DNA of 54,778 nt, taken from Gallionella sp. (GTDB lineage: Bacteria; Pseudomonadota; Gammaproteobacteria; Burkholderiales; Gallionellaceae). The stretch lies in NCBI GenBank assembly GCA_028688275.1, contig JAQTYN010000021.1, positions 1 to 54,778 on the forward strand, in the 5' to 3' direction. The notes under the pieces were generated by a model. The model was not told the DNA's origin. It was given only the letters and a program-made list of their open reading frames with translations, and ran no database searches. The position numbers and the translations under genes were made by a program. Each line of letters opens with the position of its first letter. Position 1 is the first letter of the stretch. Of this stretch, positions 33,579-42,428 are shown piece by piece.

Positions 33579-35513
33579 TCACCCCGCTGCTTCCAAACTC
33601 ATTTCCAGTTCCAGCCAGCTTTCTTCTAATGCCGAGACTTTGGTTTCCAAGGTTTCGCGTTTGGCATTGAGTTGGGTGATAAAGTCGGGACTACGGGCGG
33701 TGTAGGTGTTGGGATCGCCGAGTTGTTGGTGAATATCCGCCAATTCGGTTTGGGCTTGATTGAGTTCCACTTCCAGTTTATTCAGCTTGGATTGCACGGC
33801 TTTGCGGTTGAACTTCGGTGCGGCTTTGGGTTTTTCCACCTTAACGGCTTGCACGGTTTCACGCGGGCGGCGGGCTTCAATCCACACTTTATAATCTTCC
33901 AAATCGCCATCGAACAAGGCCGCATTGCCATCGGCGACCAACCACAATTCGTCTGCCACGGCGCGGATCAAGCTGCGATCATGTGACACCAACACCACCG
34001 CGCCCGTGTACTCTTCCAACGCCAAGGTCAGCGCGTCGCGCATGTCCAAATCCAGATGGTTGGTCGGTTCGTCCAATAACAGCAAATGCGGCTTTTGCCA
34101 CGCCAATAACGCCAACGCCAGCCGACTTTTTTCGCCGCCTGAAAAACTCGCCACGGGGCGGTCTTCGCTGTCGCCCGCCAAGCCAAAGCGTCCCAAAAAC
34201 GTGCGCAACGCCAAGGTCGTTTCCTTGGGCGCGAGGCGTTCCATGTGTTGCAACGGGGTCGCTGCGCTGTCGAGGTTTTCCAGTTGATGTTGGGCGAAAT
34301 AGCCGATACGCACATCGGGCGTGAGTTCCAATCGTCCCGAAGTCGCCGCCAATTCACCCACTAACAATTTGATTAAAGTGGACTTTCCCGCACCATTCGG
34401 ACCGAGCAAGGCAATGCGCGCCCCAGCACGCAACAGCAAATCGACGTTTTGAAATAAAATTTTCGATGGACGCTCGCGCAGTGAATCCTTATCCCTCTCG
34501 CCCGCTTGCGGGAGAGAGTCGGAGAGAGGGAGGCGGGCATCCCCGCCTGAGCCGTAACCAAACCCCATTTTGTCCGCCCGCAACAACAAATCAGGGCTGC
34601 GTTCTGGGGCTTCGATTTCCAGTTCAAAATGTCCGTCGCTGACGTGGGCGGGGGCGATGCGGGTCAAGCGTTCCAAGGCTTTGACGCGGCTTTGCGCTTG
34701 TTTGGCTTTGGTGGCTTTAGCGCGGAAGCGGCGCACGAAATCTTCCAAATGGGCGATTTTGGCTTGTTGAGTTTGAAAGGCTTGGTTTTGCTGCGTGATT
34801 TTTTCGGCGCGGGCGCGTTCAAAATCGTCGTAATCGCCCGCATAACTGTCGATCACGCAGTCATGGACGTGCGCGATGCGATTCACCGTGGCGTTGAGAA
34901 ATTCGCGGTCATGCGACACCAACAAAATGCTGCCCGCATAACGCGCCAAATACTGTTCCAACCACAAAATCGCCTCTAAATCCAAGTGATTGGTCGGCTC
35001 GTCCAACAGCAACAAATCCGCACGGTGCATCAACGCCCGCGCCAAATTCAAGCGCATCCGCCACCCGCCCGAAAAACTTTGCACGGGGCGTTGCAAACTG
35101 TCGGTGTCAAAACCCAAGCCATTCAACAACTGCGCGGCGCGGGCAGGTGCGCCATAACCATCAATGGATTCAAACAGATGCTGCGCTTCAAACCATGCCG
35201 CATCGTGCTGTTCCCGCGCCAAAGTTTTTTCCAATGATCGCAGTTGTACATCGCCGTCCAGCACAAATTCCAGCGCGGATTGGTCTGAACTGATGATTTC
35301 CTGTTCCACAAAGGCGATGGTTTTGCCGCTTTGCATCGACAGCTCACCGCCGTCAGGCTTGATTTCGCCGCGTATCAAACGGAATAACGTCGATTTGCCA
35401 CAGCCATTTTTGCCCACCAGCCCCAGCCGTTGATTGGCAAAAACCTGCAAATTCGCCTGTTGCAACAGCGGAATCCCGCCCTGTAGATAAGTTAAATTAA
35501 GTATGTTTAGCAT
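33579..35513 (-). CDS. ABC-F ATPase, YheS-like, with repeat-derived insertion
   Basis: A 644-residue soluble ABC-F protein; the family acts on the ribosome as translation factors. It has two ATPase domains without membrane segments. Domain 1: GLVGKNGCGKSTLF, SFSGGWRMRL, LLLLDEPTNHLD. Linker at about 230-300. Domain 2: ALLGPNGAGKSTLI, SFSGGEKSRLAL, LLLLDEPTNHLD. A C-terminal coiled coil lies at about 565-640. The N terminus (LNILNLTYLQGGIPLLQQ) resembles YheS. About 28 extra residues (RLPLSDSLPQAGERDKDS and neighbours, near 317-345) at the first strand of domain 2 are encoded by a palindromic repeat that keeps the frame. Whether this alters function is unknown. Confidence 0.93.
   Translation of the reverse strand: MLNILNLTYLQGGIPLLQQANLQVFANQRLGLVGKNGCGKSTLFRLIRGEIKPDGGELSMQSGKTIAFVEQEIISSDQSALEFVLDGDVQLRSLEKTLAREQHDAAWFEAQHLFESIDGYGAPARAAQLLNGLGFDTDSLQRPVQSFSGGWRMRLNLARALMHRADLLLLDEPTNHLDLEAILWLEQYLARYAGSILLVSHDREFLNATVNRIAHVHDCVIDSYAGDYDDFERARAEKITQQNQAFQTQQAKIAHLEDFVRRFRAKATKAKQAQSRVKALERLTRIAPAHVSDGHFELEIEAPERSPDLLLRADKMGFGYGSGGDARLPLSDSLPQAGERDKDSLRERPSKILFQNVDLLLRAGARIALLGPNGAGKSTLIKLLVGELAATSGRLELTPDVRIGYFAQHQLENLDSAATPLQHMERLAPKETTLALRTFLGRFGLAGDSEDRPVASFSGGEKSRLALALLAWQKPHLLLLDEPTNHLDLDMRDALTLALEEYTGAVVLVSHDRSLIRAVADELWLVADGNAALFDGDLEDYKVWIEARRPRETVQAVKVEKPKAAPKFNRKAVQSKLNKLEVELNQAQTELADIHQQLGDPNTYTARSPDFITQLNAKRETLETKVSALEESWLELEMSLEAAG
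34493..34548. repeat. CCCTCTCxCCCGCTTGCGGGAGAG repeat inside yheS-like gene, locus 3
   Basis: The palindrome at 34493-34530 belongs to the same family as 27218-27315, followed by a small GGCGGG/CCCGCC hairpin at 34532-34548. It sits within the ABC-F coding region and stays in frame on the minus strand. Confidence 0.75.
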
Positions 35514-35673
35514 GGGGGGATGATAACAGAGGCGAGGGTATATCTTGAATGAGTGAAGCGGGTTGCAGCGAGGTTGTGTACAAGATGTCTCATAAAGTCG
35601 GTATTGAGCAAGAAGCAGTCGCAGCCATGGTTTATAGTGCAGCGAACACCGTTCACAATATTAAGGAGTTGAG

Positions 35674-35955
35674 ATGAAATACGTTTTAATTATTCACGAA
35701 GTTGCGGATTATCTTGTGTGGAAGCGGATTTTTGACCATGCCGCCGAGTTGCGGAGAAACGCGGGGGAAATTCGCTACCAATTGTTGCGCGATGAACGTG
35801 ATGCGGATCGTATCGTTCATTTTTCAGAATGGTCATCTTTGGACGTTGCGCGGCGTTTTTTTGAGTCGCCTGAGTTGGTCAAAATTAGGGAAAATGCAGG
35901 TGTGAAAGCCCCGCATTTTCTGTATTTAACCGAGTTGGCGCACGGGGTGTTATAG
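35674..35955 (+). CDS. ABM-like dimeric alpha/beta-barrel protein
   Basis: A 93-residue cytosolic protein with the ferredoxin-like strand-helix pattern of antibiotic-biosynthesis monooxygenase/NIPSNAP-type proteins: YVLIIHEVADYLVWKRIFDH, then RYQLLRDERDADRIVHFSEW and ARRFFESPELVKIRENAG. The ATG at 35674 follows AAGGAG. It is a lone gene between the divergent ABC-F gene and the convergent prepilin gene. Function is unknown; in this fold the roles range from haem degradation to small-molecule oxidation. Confidence 0.6.
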   Translation: MKYVLIIHEVADYLVWKRIFDHAAELRRNAGEIRYQLLRDERDADRIVHFSEWSSLDVARRFFESPELVKIRENAGVKAPHFLYLTELAHGVL

Positions 35956-36098
35956 CGGGTATCGTCCGCAATAAATCTGGTTTGGAAACTCAGTTGATGG
36001 TCAATTTGCTAGGTTTCATCGTATGAATGCCGATTTACCCCCATCAATGCCGTTTCTAGCAGTCTGCCAGATTCAATGTGGGGGTAAAGGGGAAATGC

Positions 36099-36770
36099 TT
36101 ACACGCCCATACAAACCAAATAGGGCGCGCTTTCATCTATTGCGGCGGTGGCGGTCGCACTGGTGTTGACGGGAGAACCCATGGGGACGGCCATCATCAT
36201 GCCGCCTGCGGTATTGCCGTCGTCTAAGGTGATGTCCAGCGGTTTGACGAACTTGCCCGCGATATTGTCGGAGCAGATCAAGTACGTACCTCGAATGGCG
36301 GCATTATTGCTGTCTTTTATCAGCGCATTCGCCACCACGGCCGTGCCACTTTGCACGCCCACCTTGCCATTGGCGGCATTGTTGGGTAAATAAGTGCTGC
36401 TGGTGGTATCGGTGGCACCTGATAGCAAACCCGCCAGACGGACATGTTGCCAAAATACAAACGCTTCACTGGCCGTCGTCGTGTCATTCCATGTGCCGTT
36501 GATGATGCCGTTGCCCAAGGTGGCGGTGGTGGTGGCATTTGTACCGTTGATATGGGTTGCGGCATTGGCATCATCGCCAGGCAAGGCTTTGAATCTATCT
36601 TGATAGGTGTAAATAAACACGGGGATATTACGAAAATCGGTGGCAAGATTTTTGACTTTCGCACTATTGATAAGCTCTTGACCTTTGAGTACCCCACCGA
36701 GTAACAAGCCAATAATGACCAGTACTACAGCAATTTCGATCAAGGTAAAACCAGTTTGATGGCGTTGCAT
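36099..36770 (-). CDS. Type IV prepilin-like protein
   Basis: A 223-residue pilin or pseudopilin. A short basic leader (MQRHQTG) is cut by prepilin peptidase before FTLIEIAVVLVIIGLLLGG, with Glu at mature position 5. The hydrophobic alpha-1 helix continues into VLKGQELINSAKVKNLATDF and RNIPVFIYTYQDRFKALPGDD, a form seen in many environmental proteobacteria. The C-terminal half is Thr/Asn/Ala-rich with a likely disulfide (YLICSD and YLVCMG). AAGGAG lies before the ATG. No pilus assembly genes are nearby, so it may be a minor pilin or a stand-alone filament subunit. Confidence 0.9.
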   Translation of the reverse strand: MQRHQTGFTLIEIAVVLVIIGLLLGGVLKGQELINSAKVKNLATDFRNIPVFIYTYQDRFKALPGDDANAATHINGTNATTTATLGNGIINGTWNDTTTASEAFVFWQHVRLAGLLSGATDTTSSTYLPNNAANGKVGVQSGTAVVANALIKDSNNAAIRGTYLICSDNIAGKFVKPLDITLDDGNTAGGMMMAVPMGSPVNTSATATAAIDESAPYLVCMGV

Positions 36771-37156
36771 ATCCTATTCTCCTTAATAAAGAATTACACA
36801 TAAAAAAGTTGCGAAACCTTCGCAACAGATCGCCATCAAAGCGTGCAAATTCAATCCCTTATCAGGCGTATTGATTTTAGCGCAGATAAAAACGAAAAAG
36901 GAAAGTTTTTTGAGATTTATGAAAAAATGATGGTTTAGCTGACTTCATGGCAAGCGAATCAGCGGACAGGTAAGGTGTTGCGTATAAATAATCAGGTATT
37001 GAGTCGTTAGTTTTTAGTGAGCAGGGTGACTCATATGAATAAATCGCAAAAAATTGTATATCCGCTGCGCGTATCCGCCATGCCAAATTAAAACTATCAA
37101 CTAAAAACCAACGACTAACAGCTTATAATCCTACGTTTAACCCCGAATTTGAAAGC
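36771..37156. other. Divergent intergenic region with inverted repeat
   Basis: This 386-base region lies between the divergent prepilin and ung genes. Besides the inverted repeat at 37003-37115 it is AT-rich and must hold the two promoters, but no convincing -35/-10 pair was found. No gene seen. Confidence 0.5.
37003..37115. repeat. Inverted GTCGTTAGTTTTTAGT repeat
   Basis: Arms GTCGTTAGTTTTTAGT (37003-37018) and ACTAAAAACCAACGAC (37100-37115) match with one mismatch around an 81-base centre. The arm shares CGTTAG, TTTTTAG and ACTAAAAA with the repeat at 5638-5754, so both are members of one dispersed, MITE-like family. Confidence 0.6.
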
Positions 37157-37831
37157 ATGGCTATGGAAACTTCTTGGCGACCGATACTGATTGAAGAAAC
37201 GCATCAACCCTACTTCAAGGCATTACAGCACTTTGTCGCTCAAGAGCGCGCGCAGTTCACTGTTTTTCCCCCCACAGCAGAAGTCTTTTCAGCGTTGCAT
37301 CTCACCCCTTACGAGCGGGTGAGCGTTTTTATCTTAGGTCAAGATCCCTATCACGATGATGGGCAGGCGCATGGCTTGTGCTTTTCGGTACGCCCTAATA
37401 TCCCTACGCCGCCGTCTTTAATGAATATTTTCAAAGAATTGCAAGCGGATCTGGGCTGTAAAATACCCGATAATGGTTATTTAGTGCCATGGGCGCAACA
37501 AGGGGTGCTGTTGCTCAATGCGGTGTTGACCGTGCGGGCGCATCAAGCCAATTCGCATAAAGATCAAGGCTGGGAAACCTTTACCGACGCGGTGATTCGG
37601 GCGGTGAATGCTAAAACGGATCGTGTGGTATTTGTCTTGTGGGGTGCTTATGCGCGCAAGAAAATTAGCCTCATTGACCAAACTCGCCACGTCGTCATTG
37701 AATCACCTCATCCCTCGCCCTTGTCAGCTCACCGAGGCTTTTTGGGGAGCCGTCCCTTTTCAAAAATCAATGCCGCATTGCGGGAGGTGGGGAAGACCGA
37801 AATTGATTGGCAGATTGCGGATATTTCATAG
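37157..37831 (+). CDS. ung: Uracil-DNA glycosylase
   Basis: A 224-residue family 1 uracil-DNA glycosylase that removes uracil from DNA at the start of base excision repair. The water-activating loop is GQDPYHDDGQAHGLCFS (Asp near 63), followed by PPSLMNIFKEL and LLLNAVLTV with the uracil-binding Asn. The minor-groove loop is ESPHPSPLSAHRGFLGSRPF, with catalytic His. Normal length. Stands alone, 118 bases before dusB. Confidence 0.97.
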   Translation: MAMETSWRPILIEETHQPYFKALQHFVAQERAQFTVFPPTAEVFSALHLTPYERVSVFILGQDPYHDDGQAHGLCFSVRPNIPTPPSLMNIFKELQADLGCKIPDNGYLVPWAQQGVLLLNAVLTVRAHQANSHKDQGWETFTDAVIRAVNAKTDRVVFVLWGAYARKKISLIDQTRHVVIESPHPSPLSAHRGFLGSRPFSKINAALREVGKTEIDWQIADIS

Positions 37832-37948
37832 ACAGGCGTGCAGATGTGGTTTTGCGCACACAATAAAAATTTTGTGCTCAGTCAGTTCATGTTTCTTCGT
37901 CCGCTTGCTTTATAATTCGCCCCCTTCACAGATTCATCCCCCTCCAAC

Positions 37949-38956
37949 ATGCGTATCGGCCCTTATCAACTTAAAAATAATCTGATTGTCGCGCCTATGG
38001 CTGGCGTGACGGATAGACCTTTCCGCATGTTATGCAAACGCATGGGCGCGGGCATGGCGGTGAGCGAGATGGTGGCATCGAATTCGCTGTTGTATGGCTC
38101 AGAAAAAACCTTGCGCCGTGCCAATCATGAAGGCGAAGTCGATCCGATTTCGGTGCAAATTGTGGGCGCAGATCCTGCGATGTTGGCGCGTGCGGCGCAG
38201 CATAACGTCGATCATGGCGCGCAGATTATTGACATCAATATGGGTTGCCCCGCGAAGAAAATTTGCAATGTGATGGCAGGTTCGGCGTTGTTGCAAAATG
38301 AACCGCTGGTCCAAACCTTGTTGGAAGCCGTGGTCAATGCGGTCGATGTGCCTGTTACCTTAAAAATTCGCACGGGCTGGGATCGGCATAATCGCAACGC
38401 GGTCAATATCGCCAAAATCGCGGAAGCGTCGGGCATTCAAGCCTTGGCGATTCACGGGCGCACCCGCGCTTGCGCCTATATGGGCGACGCGGAATACGAC
38501 ACCATCGCCGAAGTCAAAGCCAATGTGAACATTCCCATCATCGCCAACGGCGACATCACCACGCCCGAAAAAGCGCGCCATGTATTGGAATACGCCAAAG
38601 TCGATGCGGTGATGATCGGTCGTGCCGCGCAAGGTCGCCCTTGGTTATTTCGCGAAATCGAACATTTCTTAAAGACGGGCGAGCATTTGCCGCCACCTGC
38701 CGTCACGGAAATTCATGAAGTATTGGTCGGACATGTGCAAGAGTTGTATAACTTTTATGGCGAACTGAGCGGACTGCGCATTGCGCGCAAGCATATTTCT
38801 TGGTACACCAAAGGCTTGGTTGGCTCAGCGGCGTTTCGTCACCAAATGAATAAACTGGACACGCCCGATGGACAAATGGCGGCAGTGAATGAATTTTTCT
38901 TAGAGCAGGCCGAACGCGGCACGCACTTGCATTATGTGGAGGGTTTGGCAGCATGA
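37949..38956 (+). CDS. dusB: tRNA-dihydrouridine synthase B
   Basis: A 335-residue FMN enzyme that reduces a uridine in the D-loop of tRNA. VAPMAGVTDRPFRMLCKRMG opens the barrel. The catalytic Cys is in DINMGCPAKKICN (near residue 99), with KIRTGWD, IHGRTRACAYMG, PIIANGDI and VMIGRAAQGRPW following. Its stop overlaps the fis start (ATGA), the usual dusB-fis arrangement of beta- and gammaproteobacteria, where fis is translated from the dusB transcript. Confidence 0.97.
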   Translation: MRIGPYQLKNNLIVAPMAGVTDRPFRMLCKRMGAGMAVSEMVASNSLLYGSEKTLRRANHEGEVDPISVQIVGADPAMLARAAQHNVDHGAQIIDINMGCPAKKICNVMAGSALLQNEPLVQTLLEAVVNAVDVPVTLKIRTGWDRHNRNAVNIAKIAEASGIQALAIHGRTRACAYMGDAEYDTIAEVKANVNIPIIANGDITTPEKARHVLEYAKVDAVMIGRAAQGRPWLFREIEHFLKTGEHLPPPAVTEIHEVLVGHVQELYNFYGELSGLRIARKHISWYTKGLVGSAAFRHQMNKLDTPDGQMAAVNEFFLEQAERGTHLHYVEGLAA

Positions 38957-39204
38957 TCGAGCATCCCATCAACGAAAACGACATGGCGCGCTATGTGCGA
39001 CAAGCGTTAAGCGAATACTTCCAACATCTGGACGGCGAACAACCCAGCAGCGAGTTATACGACATGGTGATGAACTGTGTGGAAAAACCCTTGCTGGAAA
39101 TGGTATTGGCGCACGCAGGCGGCAAACAGACCCGCGCGTCAGAAATTTTAGGCATCAACCGCAATACCCTGCGCAAAAAAATGCTGCAACATGGGATTGA
39201 GTAA
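38953..39204 (+). CDS. fis: DNA-binding protein Fis
   Basis: An 83-residue nucleoid-associated regulator, slightly shorter than the E. coli form. The C-terminal HTH is GGKQTRASEILGINRNTLRK, and LLEMVLAHA precedes it as in other Fis proteins. The N-terminal beta-hairpin arm, which contacts recombinases in the enteric protein, is short. It is translationally coupled to dusB. It probably affects supercoiling and rRNA promoters. Confidence 0.95.
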   Translation: MIEHPINENDMARYVRQALSEYFQHLDGEQPSSELYDMVMNCVEKPLLEMVLAHAGGKQTRASEILGINRNTLRKKMLQHGIE

Positions 39205-39221
39205 ATCTTAAAACCACGTCT

Positions 39222-39239
39222 TTCCCGCGAAGGCGGGAA
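39222..39239. repeat. TTCCCGCGAAGGCGGGAA hairpin
   Basis: Seven-base arms around GAAG, just after fis. It is a close relative of the hairpin at 21161-21182 and could terminate dusB-fis, although no T-run follows. Confidence 0.5.
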
Positions 39240-39272
39240 TCCAGTGATTTAAGAATTCCTAGCGACTTGACT

Positions 39273-39373
39273 CCTTCCCCCTAGCAGGGGGAAGGGTGGG
39301 ATGGGGGTTGATGGTTCGTTACAAGTGAGCGTTCCTACCCCCACCCTAACCCTCCCCCTGCTAGGGGGAGGGG
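39273..39373. repeat. CCTTCCCCCT...AGGGGGAAGG repeat, locus 4
   Basis: Two palindromic units (CCTTCCCCCTAGCAGGGGGA and CCTCCCCCTGCTAGGGGGAG) flank GGGTGGGATGGGGGTTG and CCCCCACCCTAACC, an inverted pair. Intergenic between fis and purH. It belongs to the same broad class as loci 1-3 and 5. Confidence 0.7.
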
Positions 39374-39438
39374 ACTGTGTAGCTGGAATGACGGTTAAAT
39401 AAACCCACATCAAACATTTTTAACTTTTGGAATCCATC

Positions 39439-41004
39439 ATGGCAACGATTAAACAAGCCCTCCTCAGCGTGTCGGACAAGTCTGGCGTACTCGAATTTGC
39501 ACAAGGGCTGCATCAACTTGGCATCAAATTACTTTCTACAGGCGGCACGGCGAAGTTGTTGCAAGACAACGGCATTCCCGTCACGGAAGTCGCGGATTAC
39601 ACAGGATTTCCTGAAATGTTGGACGGGCGCGTGAAGACCTTGCAACCTAAAGTCCACGCAGGGATTTTGGCGCGTCGCGATGTGGTCGAACACGTTGCCA
39701 CGCTGGCGCAGCACGCGATTCCCACCATAGATTTGGTGGTGGTGAATTTGTACCCCTTCGCCGCGACCATCGCCAAACCCAATTGCAGCATGGAAGACGC
39801 GATTGAAAACATCGACATCGGCGGCCCTACCATGGTGCGCGCCGCAGCGAAAAATTACGCCCATGTTGCCATTGTGACGGACCCAATTGACTACGCCGAC
39901 GTGTTGGCAGAATTGCAAACCAACGCTTGCCAAGTGTCCGCAGCGACCTGTTTCGATTTGGCGAAAAAAGCCTTTTCCCACACTGCAGCTTACGACAGCG
40001 CGATCAGCAACTATCTGACCACCTTGTCCGCCGATGGCACAAAAACGCAATTCCCTGCGCAAATCAATTTCAACTTCGCCAAAGTGCAAGACATGCGCTA
40101 CGGTGAAAACCCGCACCAAAACGCCGCGTTCTACCGCGATTTGAACCCCGTGTCGGGCAGTATTTCCGACTACACCCAAGTGCAAGGCAAAGAACTGTCC
40201 TACAACAACATTGGCGACGCGGATGCGGCGTGGGAATTGGTCAAAACCTTCGATCAACCCGCCTGCGTCATCGTCAAACACGCCAATCCGTGCGGCGTGG
40301 CGATTGCCGACACCGCGTTGAACGCCTACAAATTGGCGTATGCGACCGACACCACTTCCGCGTTCGGCGGCATCATCGCATTTAACCGCGAACTGGACGA
40401 AGCGAGTGCTGTTGCCATCACCACCAACCAATTTGTCGAAGTCATCATCGCCCCATCCGCTTCCGAAGCCGCGTTGAAAATCACCGCCGCCAAGCAAAAC
40501 GTGCGCGTGCTGACCGTGCCTTTGTCCAATGCTTACAACGCACTAGACTTCAAACGCGTCGGCGGTGGCTTGTTGGTACAAACGCCAGATTCACTGAATG
40601 TCCAAGCCAGCCAATTGCGCGTGGTCACGAAAGCCCAACCCGATGCCGCCCAATTGCAAGACCTGCTGTTCGCGTGGCGCGTGGCGAAATACGTCAAATC
40701 CAACGCCATCGTATTCTGCAAAAACGGCCAAACCTTGGGCGTAGGCGCGGGACAAATGAGCCGCGTGGACAGCACCAAAATCGCCGCCATCAAAGCGCAA
40801 AACGCGGGGTTGTCATTGGTCGGCTCCGTCGTCGCATCAGACGCATTCTTCCCCTTCCGCGACGGCTTGGATGTCCTAGCCCAAGCAGGCGCAAAAGCCG
40901 TGATTCAACCAGGCGGCTCCATGCGCGATGCTGAAGTCATTGCTGCGGCGGATGAACACGGCATTGCGATGGTCTATACGGGGTATCGCCACTTCCGCCA
41001 TTAA
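39439..41004 (+). CDS. purH: AICAR transformylase/IMP cyclohydrolase
   Basis: A 521-residue bifunctional enzyme for the last two steps of IMP synthesis. The N-terminal IMP cyclohydrolase has [34 protein letters not shown] and HAGIL. The C-terminal AICAR transformylase has [22 protein letters not shown] and [12 protein letters not shown], with [10 protein letters not shown] near the end. The ATG at 39439 is preferred over an upstream TTG. It recycles AICAR released by HisF. Upstream is a repeat-filled gap after fis; downstream, a cassette of toxin-antitoxin-like genes separates it from purD. Confidence 0.97.
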   Translation: MATIKQALLSVSDKSGVLEFAQGLHQLGIKLLSTGGTAKLLQDNGIPVTEVADYTGFPEMLDGRVKTLQPKVHAGILARRDVVEHVATLAQHAIPTIDLVVVNLYPFAATIAKPNCSMEDAIENIDIGGPTMVRAAAKNYAHVAIVTDPIDYADVLAELQTNACQVSAATCFDLAKKAFSHTAAYDSAISNYLTTLSADGTKTQFPAQINFNFAKVQDMRYGENPHQNAAFYRDLNPVSGSISDYTQVQGKELSYNNIGDADAAWELVKTFDQPACVIVKHANPCGVAIADTALNAYKLAYATDTTSAFGGIIAFNRELDEASAVAITTNQFVEVIIAPSASEAALKITAAKQNVRVLTVPLSNAYNALDFKRVGGGLLVQTPDSLNVQASQLRVVTKAQPDAAQLQDLLFAWRVAKYVKSNAIVFCKNGQTLGVGAGQMSRVDSTKIAAIKAQNAGLSLVGSVVASDAFFPFRDGLDVLAQAGAKAVIQPGGSMRDAEVIAAADEHGIAMVYTGYRHFRH

Positions 41005-41033
41005 GTCATTGCGCCCCTGATTCGGAGAGATTT

Positions 41034-41303
41034 ATGCCAACCATTAGTATGTTCTACGGCATTTTGGTTTTGATGTTTTACCGAGATAATCGGCGGCATC
41101 ATCTGCCACATATTCACGCTCGCTATCAGGGTGAAGAGGCGGCTATTTCGATAGGCGACGGCGATATTTTGGAAGGCAAGCTACCGCCGAAACAGCTCAA
41201 AATGGTGCAGGCGTGGATCGAGATTCACAAAGAAGAATTGATGGTGGATTGGGAGTTAGCGGTGAACGGCGAAGACCCATTTAGAATCGCGCCGCTACAG
41301 TGA
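41034..41303 (+). CDS. DUF4160 protein
   Basis: An 89-residue protein with the DUF4160 pattern: GILVLMFYRDNRRHHLPHIH, then RYQGEEAAISIGDGDILEGK and VQAWIEIHKEELMVDWELA. DUF4160 genes are often followed by DUF2442 genes, as here, and the pair is suspected to be a toxin-antitoxin-like unit. The function has not been shown as far as I know. It starts 30 bases after purH, behind GGAGAG. Confidence 0.85.
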   Translation: MPTISMFYGILVLMFYRDNRRHHLPHIHARYQGEEAAISIGDGDILEGKLPPKQLKMVQAWIEIHKEELMVDWELAVNGEDPFRIAPLQ

Positions 41304-41310
41304 GGTGAAT

Positions 41311-41559
41311 ATGTTGCTTGATGTTGTGAAGGTCAAAACTACACTCGATTTCCAGCTTGAACTCAGCTTTCAGAATGGCGAGCAACGCCGTTTTGATATG
41401 CGCCCTTTACTGACCATGCGCCCGTGGAATCGCATCGCTACTGAAAAATTGTTTCATCGTGCAGCCGTTGAATATGGCACGGTGGTCTGGCCTGGCGAAA
41501 TCGACATTGCACCTGAAACGTTGTATGACGATTCGGTGGCAATTAAGGTCGCACTATGA
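41311..41559 (+). CDS. DUF2442 protein
   Basis: An 82-residue DUF2442 protein: LELSFQNGEQRRFDMRPLL, then VEYGTVVWPGEIDIAPETLY. It is the free-standing counterpart of the domain fused to HisI at 2225-2875. The ATG at 41311 lies six bases after GAGG; a GTG two codons earlier is possible. It follows DUF4160 closely and its stop overlaps the start of a truncated nucleotidyltransferase. In the pair it is likely to be the smaller, antitoxin-like partner (inference). Confidence 0.85.
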   Translation: MLLDVVKVKTTLDFQLELSFQNGEQRRFDMRPLLTMRPWNRIATEKLFHRAAVEYGTVVWPGEIDIAPETLYDDSVAIKVAL

Positions 41560-41642
41560 TTTCCGAGCAAACCATCCTCCACGCTGCGCAGTTATTGGAT
41601 GAAGCCGCGAAACCCGCCAAAATTACTTTGTTTGGCTCTTAA
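41556..41642 (+). pseudogene. Truncated nucleotidyltransferase (MNT-type) stub
   Basis: An ATG overlapping the DUF2442 stop begins a 28-codon frame reading ILHAAQLLDEAAKPAKITLF and GS, then TAA. KITLFGS is the start of the catalytic GS loop of minimal nucleotidyltransferases of MNT/HEPN modules, which normally continues YARG with the metal aspartates. Nothing recognisable follows in any frame, so the gene is cut off at the motif. Confidence 0.6.
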
Positions 41643-41709
41643 CACACGCGAGCATGGCGTTAATTTATGCAAATTGGTAAGATGCTCCGACTTACTTTGA
41701 GAGGTGTTT

Positions 41710-41979
41710 ATGCAAACCGTTAGACTTTCCACCAAGGGGCAATTCGTGATTCCCAATGAAATGCGCAAAAGCCACCATCTTGCGGTTGGGGCGGAATTTG
41801 CGATTTCGTTTGTGGGCAATGAGATTCGTTTGACCCCGTTACCGATGTTCCCTGTGACCACGGTAGATGATGTGGCGGGTGTGCTATCTAGGCGTGGCGC
41901 GAAGAAAACCGATGAGAAAGTCACGCGTGCGAAGATTGCTAAAATGTTGAAGGCGCGGGACACGGCGACACGCGAATGA
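41710..41979 (+). CDS. AbrB/MazE-type antitoxin
   Basis: An 89-residue swapped-hairpin DNA-binding antitoxin: QTVRLSTKGQFVIPNEMRK and IRLTPLPMFP. The C-terminal part (DDVAGVLSRRGAKKTDEK) is the toxin-binding tail. The ATG at 41710 has GAGGTG upstream. It overlaps the vapC start (ATGA-like, 4 bases). It should repress its own promoter. This is the usual AbrB-PIN module. Confidence 0.9.
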   Translation: MQTVRLSTKGQFVIPNEMRKSHHLAVGAEFAISFVGNEIRLTPLPMFPVTTVDDVAGVLSRRGAKKTDEKVTRAKIAKMLKARDTATRE

Positions 41980-42383
41980 TCGCGCTCGATACCAATATCT
42001 TGGTCCGTCTGTTGCTGAATGATGATGCGGCGCAGTGCAAGCAAGCGCGGGAGTTGTTGAATCGCCCAGCGATTTATACCGCACCACCGACCGTGATACT
42101 TGAGTTGGTCTGGGTACTGGAAAGTGAAGACTTTAGTCGCGATGAAATTTTACAAGGCTTGCACACCTTGTTCGGTTTGCCAAATTTCAAACCCAAGTCG
42201 TTCGAGGCGTTGTGTCATGCGATTAAGTGGTATGAATCGGGCATGGATTTTGGCGACGCGCTGCATTTGGCGTTGAGTGAAGGTGACGAGGCTTTCGTCA
42301 CATTTGATAAAGCCTTCGGAAAAGTGGCAACAAAATACGACACTACGCCAGCGGTACAAGTGTTGCGCCGTTCGGTGAAATAA
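41976..42383 (+). CDS. vapC: PIN-domain toxin (VapC family)
   Basis: A 135-residue PIN-domain ribonuclease. The acidic metal-binding residues are seen in IALDTNILVRLLLNDD (Asp5), VILELVWVLES (Glu), DFGDALHLAL (Asp) and FVTFDKAFGK (Asp). VapC toxins cleave tRNA or rRNA. The start overlaps the antitoxin stop by 4 bases. The module lies directly before purD. Confidence 0.93.
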   Translation: MIALDTNILVRLLLNDDAAQCKQARELLNRPAIYTAPPTVILELVWVLESEDFSRDEILQGLHTLFGLPNFKPKSFEALCHAIKWYESGMDFGDALHLALSEGDEAFVTFDKAFGKVATKYDTTPAVQVLRRSVK

Positions 42384-42428
42384 TTGATTTTGTAGGCGTG
42401 GATTTGTGCCTACTATGTGACAAATGCA

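Noticed and set aside
39529-40497. Minus-strand ORF of 322 codons opposite purH
   Set aside because: Gly/Val/Phe/Asp-rich shadow caused by codon bias of purH.
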